Assembly (NCBI GenBank): GCA_963791805.1
Contig: CAWBTU010000004.1
Span: 248,001-312,000 of the forward strand
Direction of reading: 5' to 3'
From: JACMJL01 sp963791805
GTDB taxonomy: Bacteria; Bacillota; Clostridia; Clostridiales; Clostridiaceae
Length of the DNA stretch: 64,000 nt
Under the pieces are notes generated by a model. The model ran no database searches and was not told the origin of the DNA. It worked only from the letters and a program-made list of their open reading frames with translations. Shown here piece by piece: positions 59,423 through 64,000 of the stretch (the first letter of the stretch is position 1; each line of letters begins with the position of its first letter). A program made the position numbers and the translations under genes.

Positions 59423-60079
59423 TCACTCCCTCAACTGAAAAGTTAGTGTGATAATTTTCTGCACAGCTATTCCTATTATAAATATAATCCAGGAGTAATC
59501 CCAACCATCAAATAGAAAACCTATAATTAAAAATAGTGCTACAGACGAAGTCCAAATTATAGACTTTATGGATTTAAGTATATTCTCTTTTCCATTATTA
59601 ACTGACTTCCATTCTTTGAATTCTTCTACCAGTGTATCATCTTCTTTTAAATATTTAGGTCGAGAAATTACATTATATATAATTAGGCAAGTAGCCACAG
59701 CATCAATTGTTAACATTAAACAAATACCTATAGATTTGTTCATTCCGAAGATACCACTAATTAACACATAAATCACAACACTGATTATATATAACCCAAC
59801 TGATACAGATATAACTAATGCTGATTTTTCTCTATCTTTTTTTATCTGCTCATAATTAAAAACATCATTTTCTTTTAGCCCTCTTATAAGCTCATCTACT
59901 TCACCAATCCCTGAAATAGCAGTATTAATTGCTTCCTCTTCCCCTTTGCCGGAATCCACTAAATCATTATATTTATCTATAAGATTTGCCAAAAGCTCTT
60001 CTTTAAGTTCATTGGTTTTTCTAGTCTTTGGTGCATTTTCAAAAAGCTCTTCAATTCTTTTCTGCAATTTTTCAGACAT
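59423..60079 (-). CDS. HAAS/DUF1700-type membrane protein
   Basis: 218 residues. The N-terminal ~70 residues are a cytosolic helical HAAS signalling domain (QKRIEELFENAPKTRKTNEL to GIGEVDELIRGLKEND). Four membrane helices follow (ALVISVSVGLYIISVVIYVL, IGICLMLTIDAVATCLIIYN, IIWTSSVALFLIIGFLFDGW and SWIIFIIGIAVQKIITLTFQ). HAAS proteins are anti-sigma-like or permease-prefix modules that always travel with a PadR gene. Start MSEKLQKRI with GGAGG eight bases upstream, overlapping the PadR stop by 8 bp, so translation is coupled. Confidence 0.85.
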   Translation of the reverse strand: MSEKLQKRIEELFENAPKTRKTNELKEELLANLIDKYNDLVDSGKGEEEAINTAISGIGEVDELIRGLKENDVFNYEQIKKDREKSALVISVSVGLYIISVVIYVLISGIFGMNKSIGICLMLTIDAVATCLIIYNVISRPKYLKEDDTLVEEFKEWKSVNNGKENILKSIKSIIWTSSVALFLIIGFLFDGWDYSWIIFIIGIAVQKIITLTFQLRE

Positions 60080-60413
60080 TTTCATTACCTCCATTAATTA
60101 AATTATCAATTAACTCTTTAGCTTCGTTCCAATCTGACTTGTTTTGCTCTAGGGCCTCTCGTCCTAATTTTGTTAAAGAATAATACCTTCTTCTTGCTCC
60201 CTTATTTTCATCTCCCCAATAAGATACTATCATGGAGGCCTGTTCTAACCTTCTGAAGGCTGAATATAACGTGGCTTCCTTTAATTCATATCTATTATTT
60301 GTTTTCTGTTGGATAGATTTATTTATTTCATAACCATAGCTGTCCTTCACTTCCAAATGCGCTAATATTATAGTTTCTGTATGTCCTCTAATTATGTCTG
60401 AAGTTATAGACAT
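60072..60413 (-). CDS. PadR family transcriptional regulator
   Basis: 113 residues. The winged HTH of the PadR type: IRGHTETIILAHLEVKDSYG then YEINKSIQQKTNNRYELKEA, TLYSAFRRLEQASMIVSYWG and ARRRYYSLTKLGREALEQNK (wing and the ARRRYY block). A short C-terminal helix makes it a PadR-s1-like protein. It is the first gene of the PadR-HAAS-DUF4097 operon and probably represses it. AAGGAG precedes the ATG. ATATTGCAATAT near 60453 is a candidate operator half, not proved. Confidence 0.9.
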   Translation of the reverse strand: MSITSDIIRGHTETIILAHLEVKDSYGYEINKSIQQKTNNRYELKEATLYSAFRRLEQASMIVSYWGDENKGARRRYYSLTKLGREALEQNKSDWNEAKELIDNLINGGNENV

Positions 60414-60545
60414 ATTTTTACTCCTTTCATCTATGTTTATATTTTACTATTGATATTGCAATATTATATTTATATTATATAAATATATACCTCGCCTGTC
60501 AATGTATATATTATTCTTATATACTGCATAACATAATTAATGTTT

Positions 60546-60620
60546 ATGAGTAAAATCATGATTGTGGATGATGATACTAACATTAGAGAATTAACAAGCT
60601 CTGTAACTCATCAAATATAG
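60546..60620 (+). pseudogene. Response regulator N-terminal remnant
   Basis: Reads MSKIMIVDDDTNIRELTSSV then THQI, stop. The first 15 residues are the receiver-domain start of OmpR-type response regulators (IxIVDDDxNIREL). Similarity ends at a family E-like core, ATTAACAAGCTCTGTAAC (60590-60607). About 16 codons of a ~225-codon gene remain. Confidence 0.65.
60590..60607 (+). repeat. Family E core (copy 5)
   Basis: ATTAACAAGCTCTGTAAC, the same as the 3' half of the copy at 5531-5561. It marks the point where the response-regulator fragment loses similarity. Confidence 0.4.
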
Positions 60621-60650
60621 CAACCAATACACAATAAAAGAACATAAAAA

Positions 60651-60679
60651 AAATACAGCAACTTTGCCGTATTTTTACT
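60651..60679 (-). terminator. Hairpin with T8 on the minus strand
   Basis: Minus strand AATACGGCA-AAGT-TGCTGTATT (one G-U pair), then TTTTTTTT. It is a strong terminator 180 bp beyond pepF, a second one after 60757-60797. Confidence 0.7.
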
Positions 60680-60756
60680 TGTAAATCGAGAAAGTATCCT
60701 CCCTTCATCAAAGGTTTACATATATTGATGTACATTAAGTCTTAACTCAAAAAATG

Positions 60757-60797
60757 AAAAATGGTCTCAGCTTTTTATTTGAAACTGAAACCATTTT
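60757..60797 (-). terminator. Terminator of pepF
   Basis: Minus strand AAAATGGTTTCAG pairs with CTGAGACCATTTT (one U-G pair), loop of 14 bases, then TTCATTTTTTG. It is 66 bp past the pepF stop codon. Confidence 0.75.
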
Positions 60798-60862
60798 CTG
60801 TTTGCTTGTAATGTTGGTTAGCTTATTACTGTTAATATATACTGATACACCTATCTTAAAAA

Positions 60863-62671
60863 TTACCCTTCAATTTCTTCAGTGAGCTTAACTATCTCAT
60901 CAATTATGCTACCAATGTACTCAATAGTATCCAGAAGTGGCTTATCTGTAGTTATATCTACTCCTGCCATTTTTGCAAGCTCTACCGGTGTCTTGGTGGA
61001 ACCTGCTGCAAGTACTGCTCTCCAATCATCTATAGCAGGTTGTCCCTCTTTTAAGATTGTCTTGCTGACTTCCGTTGCTATAGTAAGTCCTGCACTATAA
61101 GTGTAAGAATAAAGTCCCATATAATAATGAGGCTGTCTCATCCAGGTTAACTCTGCTCCCTCAATTATCTTTACATCATCTCCCCAGAACTTTTCAAGTA
61201 CTTCTTTCTTTATTTTACTAAGAGTCGAAGCCTGAACACTTCCTCCGTTATCAATTATTCTGTATACTTCTCTTTGATATGCTGCTTCCAAAAGGTGAGT
61301 TACAAAATTATGATAATAAGTATGGCTAATCATTGAAGATAAAACCCATCTTCTAAACCTTTTATCCTTATTAGTCTTTAAAAGGTAATTTGCCATAAGA
61401 AGCTCATTAATCGTAGATGGAGCTTCTACAAAATATGTAGAAACATTTATATCAAATATATTTTGACTTTCGTTACATAGTTTAAAGTGACCTGCATGTC
61501 CAAGTTCATGAGCTAAGGTGAATACTTCTGCCATCTTTTCACTCCATGATAATAATATAAAGGAATGACTTCCATAAGGACTTGCACAGAATCCTCCTGT
61601 GGATTTTCCCTTGTTTTGTGCAAAATCAATCCATCTCTCATTGTAAGCTTTTTTCACCATTTCTAAGTAATCATCACCTAATATAGCCAAAGCACTTTCA
61701 ATATACTTTTTAGATTCTTCTATAGTTACATTAGGATCATATTCTGGATCAACTGCAATCTTCAAGTCTACAAAAGTCATTTCATCAAGTTTGTGTATTT
61801 TCTTTAGCAGTTTTGCATACTTTCTCATGTGAGGTGCCAATTTTTCTGTTATAAGATCTATCTGTCTGTTATAAAGTTCCCTATCAACTTTTTGAGGTAA
61901 CAATAAGCTATCTATAACTGAATCAAAGCCTCTTAAGGTAGACATATTTTTTTCTTTCTGCACTTGAATCTGATAAGCTGCAGCTGTAGTATATTGATAT
62001 TCTCCTAATTTATCTGAAAATGCTTTAAAAGCAGCCCTTCGTAGCTTTTCATCATTTTCATATTCATATTCATTTTCAAAAAGTGCATAACCAAGAGGAT
62101 ATTCTTTTTCCTCTACAGTAAAGCTCTTAAAATCCATATCTGCATGCTTAGCTTGTTCATAAACTTGATAAGGTGCCTCCAAAGTTCCAGATAAAGCAGC
62201 TAATACTCTTTCTACCTCTGGATGCAGTGCATGTGCCTTTTCTATTTTTATATCCTTCAAATAATTATTATTTTCTTTAGACCCATTTATTGCTGCATCT
62301 AAAACTTCATCATCAGCTTGGATAATTTCGCTTTTGATAAAACTTAATCTACTGTCAATGTCAGATATTATATTGATCATTTTAGAATATGTATCTTGAT
62401 TTTCATTATTTGTATAATCTACTGACACTGAAAGCTCTACATAAGAACCAATAAGATCCTTAACCTTATATAATTTTCTTAATTGGTCTAAGCATTCATT
62501 AATCTTGCTTGCTGTATTCAATTTACCTTTATACTCTTTTTCTATCTTCAAAGCAAGCTCCTTCATCTCTTTTACAGCTGCTTGAAATTTTTCTTCTGTA
62601 GCATAAATAGAAGATAAATTCCAAGTAAGGGATTGATCTACATCTTTTCTTTCCTTTAAAATTTTTCCCAT
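60863..62671 (-). CDS. pepF: Oligoendopeptidase F
   Basis: 602 residues, the standard M3B size. The N-terminal helical domain (LTWNLSSIYATEEKFQAAVK onward) is followed by the catalytic domain with the zinc motif FTLAHELGHAGHFKLCNESQ (HExxH, about residues 387-391) and the distal Glu in FVEAPSTINELLMANYLLKT. The C-terminal part has MRQPHYYMGLYSYTYSAGLT, the conserved substrate-binding Tyr/His block. It hydrolyses peptides of 7-17 residues in the cytosol. Start MGKILKERK with AGGAGG ten bases upstream. It is followed by two terminators. Confidence 0.95.
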   Translation of the reverse strand: MGKILKERKDVDQSLTWNLSSIYATEEKFQAAVKEMKELALKIEKEYKGKLNTASKINECLDQLRKLYKVKDLIGSYVELSVSVDYTNNENQDTYSKMINIISDIDSRLSFIKSEIIQADDEVLDAAINGSKENNNYLKDIKIEKAHALHPEVERVLAALSGTLEAPYQVYEQAKHADMDFKSFTVEEKEYPLGYALFENEYEYENDEKLRRAAFKAFSDKLGEYQYTTAAAYQIQVQKEKNMSTLRGFDSVIDSLLLPQKVDRELYNRQIDLITEKLAPHMRKYAKLLKKIHKLDEMTFVDLKIAVDPEYDPNVTIEESKKYIESALAILGDDYLEMVKKAYNERWIDFAQNKGKSTGGFCASPYGSHSFILLSWSEKMAEVFTLAHELGHAGHFKLCNESQNIFDINVSTYFVEAPSTINELLMANYLLKTNKDKRFRRWVLSSMISHTYYHNFVTHLLEAAYQREVYRIIDNGGSVQASTLSKIKKEVLEKFWGDDVKIIEGAELTWMRQPHYYMGLYSYTYSAGLTIATEVSKTILKEGQPAIDDWRAVLAAGSTKTPVELAKMAGVDITTDKPLLDTIEYIGSIIDEIVKLTEEIEG

Positions 62672-62744
62672 TAACAATGCCTCCTTAGATATTATGTTCA
62701 ATACTATTTGCATTTTATATTAAATTTCTATTGCTTACTTCTTA

Positions 62745-63518
62745 TTACTTTCTCAAAATATCCAATGTATGTGCGCTTGCTCCTAAAAGCTCTGGTCTTT
62801 CACAGGTAGAAAAATGATAATCAATAAAAAGCTTAAAGGTATCCTCATCCATTGCACCCAAAATAGGGCGCATATAATTAGCTGGTCCATCCGCTGCAAT
62901 TATTTTTATCCTTTGGAGTTTTGCGGCTTCATTTAATTTATTAATATCTTCAAGCCTTACATAGTCATATAAATCTTCTGGTTCCGATATAACATGGAAA
63001 TTCTCATCAAGTTTTCCATTATCAATAGATTCTCGAATATTATTTTCCTTAAAGCCATAAGTTAATACACTATATTCATTCATACAATAAGCTACTAGGA
63101 TAACACCCTTTTCCTTCGTTACTCGTTTTGCCTCTTCTAGCACTTTTACTTTATCCTCAAATTTATATAAGTGATACATTGGTCCAAATATCAAGGTCAT
63201 ATCAAAAGTATTTTCTGAAAATCTTGATAAATCAAGTGCTGTTCCCTGCATTGCTTTTACTGTACTTCCTTTTGACTTTAAAACGCCAAGATTGTGCTTT
63301 ACAAGTTCAATTGCAGTAACATCATAGCCTTCATTTGCCAATTGTACAGAATATCTTCCAGTGCCTGCGCCAACATCTAAGATTTTTTTATATTCATTTT
63401 CTTCCAAGCACTCATGGATATACTTCATAGAAGTAATATATTCAACTTGTCCATGTCTTCTCGTTAATCTTTTATCCTCACAAAATTTGTTATAATATTT
63501 TTCTAATTCCATTGTCAT
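62745..63518 (-). CDS. Class I SAM-dependent methyltransferase
   Basis: 257 residues. Motif I KILDVGAGTGRYSVQLANEG (about residues 46-65) and VTAIELVKHNLGVLKSKG (motif II acidic residue), then FDMTLIFGPMYHLYKFEDKV (motif IV) and TKEKGVILVAYCMNEY. A Methyltransf_25/11 protein of unknown substrate. Start MTMELEKYY follows GAGGAAAATAAAGAG. The 5' end was duplicated: a 35-codon remnant lies at 58082-58186. It lies 75 bp upstream of pepF on the same strand. Confidence 0.88.
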   Translation of the reverse strand: MTMELEKYYNKFCEDKRLTRRHGQVEYITSMKYIHECLEENEYKKILDVGAGTGRYSVQLANEGYDVTAIELVKHNLGVLKSKGSTVKAMQGTALDLSRFSENTFDMTLIFGPMYHLYKFEDKVKVLEEAKRVTKEKGVILVAYCMNEYSVLTYGFKENNIRESIDNGKLDENFHVISEPEDLYDYVRLEDINKLNEAAKLQRIKIIAADGPANYMRPILGAMDEDTFKLFIDYHFSTCERPELLGASAHTLDILRK

Positions 63519-63631
63519 CTCTTTATTTTCCTCATTCGTTATATATTTAGAATACAAATTAAAACTTTTTCTTTTAACTATAAATTACTCTAAACTATTA
63601 AGTCAGATTAATCAAGATTAATTATACGTTT

Positions 63632-63699
63632 GTAAATCTGCTTACTCTTTCTTGGCGTAGCGAACTATCTCTTATCAGTAACTATTATGTTGTTCCTTT
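63632..63699. repeat. Right half of the foldback element seen at 48616-48820
   Basis: TAAATCTGCTTACTCTTTCT, then TGGCGTAGCGAACTATCTCT and ATTATGTTGTTCCTTT match 48741-48820 with about 15 differences. The left half is missing, so this copy cannot fold back. Confidence 0.65.
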
Positions 63700-63771
63700 A
63701 CTTCATAATTGAAATTATTATACTTATTACTCTTTAATTAAATCTTGCTTCATTATTATAATTAACTTTCA

Positions 63772-64000
63772 CTACTTTATAATATCTTGCAATTCTGCTG
63801 ATATTACCTTAACTAAGTCATTAACCTCTATTACCATCTGAACTCCTATTTTTCCACCACTAACTATTATTTGCTTTAATTCATTTGCACTACTATTTAT
63901 AAAGGTTTTATATTGCTTCTTCATTCCAACAGGTGAACATCCACCTCTAATATATCCAGTAACTTTATTTATATCCTTAACATTTATCATTTCAATGCTT
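63772..64000 (-). CDS. YbaK/EbsC-type Cys-tRNA(Pro) deacylase (partial, cut by window end)
   Basis: The frame runs off the window. The visible C-terminal ~76 residues read SIEMINVKDINKVTGYIRGG, then CSPVGMKKQYKTFINSS, ANELKQIIVSGGKIGVQMVI and VISAELQDIIK. GYIRGGCSPVGMKK is the hallmark loop of the YbaK/EbsC prolyl-tRNA-editing family, which hydrolyses Cys-tRNA(Pro) and similar mischarged tRNAs in the cytosol. The N-terminal half is outside. Confidence 0.9.
   Translation of the reverse strand, partial: SIEMINVKDINKVTGYIRGGCSPVGMKKQYKTFINSSANELKQIIVSGGKIGVQMVIEVNDLVKVISAELQDIIK

Larger units (their letters stand above)
60414..60650. other. Upstream region of padR with a response-regulator fragment
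   Basis: Very AT-rich, with a TATATTATATAAATATATA-like stretch around 60465-60490 that contains the padR promoter. The remnant at 60546-60620 is listed separately. Confidence 0.4.

Overview
The window is strongly AT-rich, has AGGAGG-type ribosome binding sites in front of nearly every gene, and carries a CwlD spore-cortex amidase, a T-box leader, Rpn-type nucleases and FusB-, HAAS- and DUF1002-type proteins. This points to a spore-forming Firmicute, most likely Clostridium sensu stricto. The species cannot be named from the sequence alone. There are no rRNA genes, tRNA genes, CRISPR arrays or replication origin. Most genes are single units or operons of two to four genes, and the majority lie on the minus strand.

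Layout. 0-12 kb: a MarR regulator cut by the window edge, an iron alcohol dehydrogenase, a cupin, a broken IS30 transposase, a secreted papain-like protease, a phage replisome-organiser-like gene, a chemoreceptor, a LysR regulator divergent from a paired small DMT transporter, and CwlD. 12-15.6 kb: an SMR pump, a PHP phosphoesterase and a TetR-flavodoxin-phosphatidyltransferase operon behind a perfect 32-bp palindrome. 15.8-20.7 kb: a run of unrelated small minus-strand genes (GNAT acetyltransferases, P-loop kinase, AbiGi-like, DUF3795, a duplicated small papain-like gene) separated by a recurring 14-bp motif, with a T-box in front of one GNAT gene. 20.8-35 kb: an accessory zone with two Rpn-nuclease copies, truncated genes (trpS, cat, an IS1182 transposase, an AraC regulator), a nucleotidyltransferase, an FMN reductase, an MFS pump, membrane proteins, and many copies of imperfect palindromic repeats ending in TTGCTA. 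35-46 kb: oleate hydratase with its TetR regulator, a sigma-54 activator, an S41 protease, a Nudix/phosphotransferase/methyltransferase operon and SfsA. 46-64 kb: a FusB-type EF-G-binding protein, a decayed M50 protease, methyltransferases, a 205-bp foldback element, a TetR/MFS divergent pair, DUF1002, a BcrAB-like ABC transporter, an acyltransferase, a DUF89 protein, a metallophosphoesterase, a decayed GMC oxidoreductase, a PadR-HAAS-DUF4097 operon, PepF, a methyltransferase and a YbaK-type deacylase cut by the window edge.

Three themes run through the window. First, resistance and stress genes are dense: SMR, MFS and ABC efflux, FusB, a cat remnant, nucleotidyltransferase, two phosphotransferases and a macrolide-efflux-like MFS, usually with a local MarR/TetR/MerR/PadR regulator and a visible operator. 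Second, decay is heavy: at least seven genes are frameshifted, several at short A, G or T runs, and about ten more survive only as fragments. Part of this could be sequencing error. Third, the intergenic repeats (called A, B, D and E here, plus the 14-bp S motif) share a TTGCTA/CTATTTA end, point the same way in almost all cases, often sit next to stop codons of minus-strand genes, and coincide with breakpoints of truncated genes. The 15.8-32 kb zone therefore looks like a gene-cassette array or a palindrome-driven insertion hot spot. No integrase is visible in the window, so this reading is inference.
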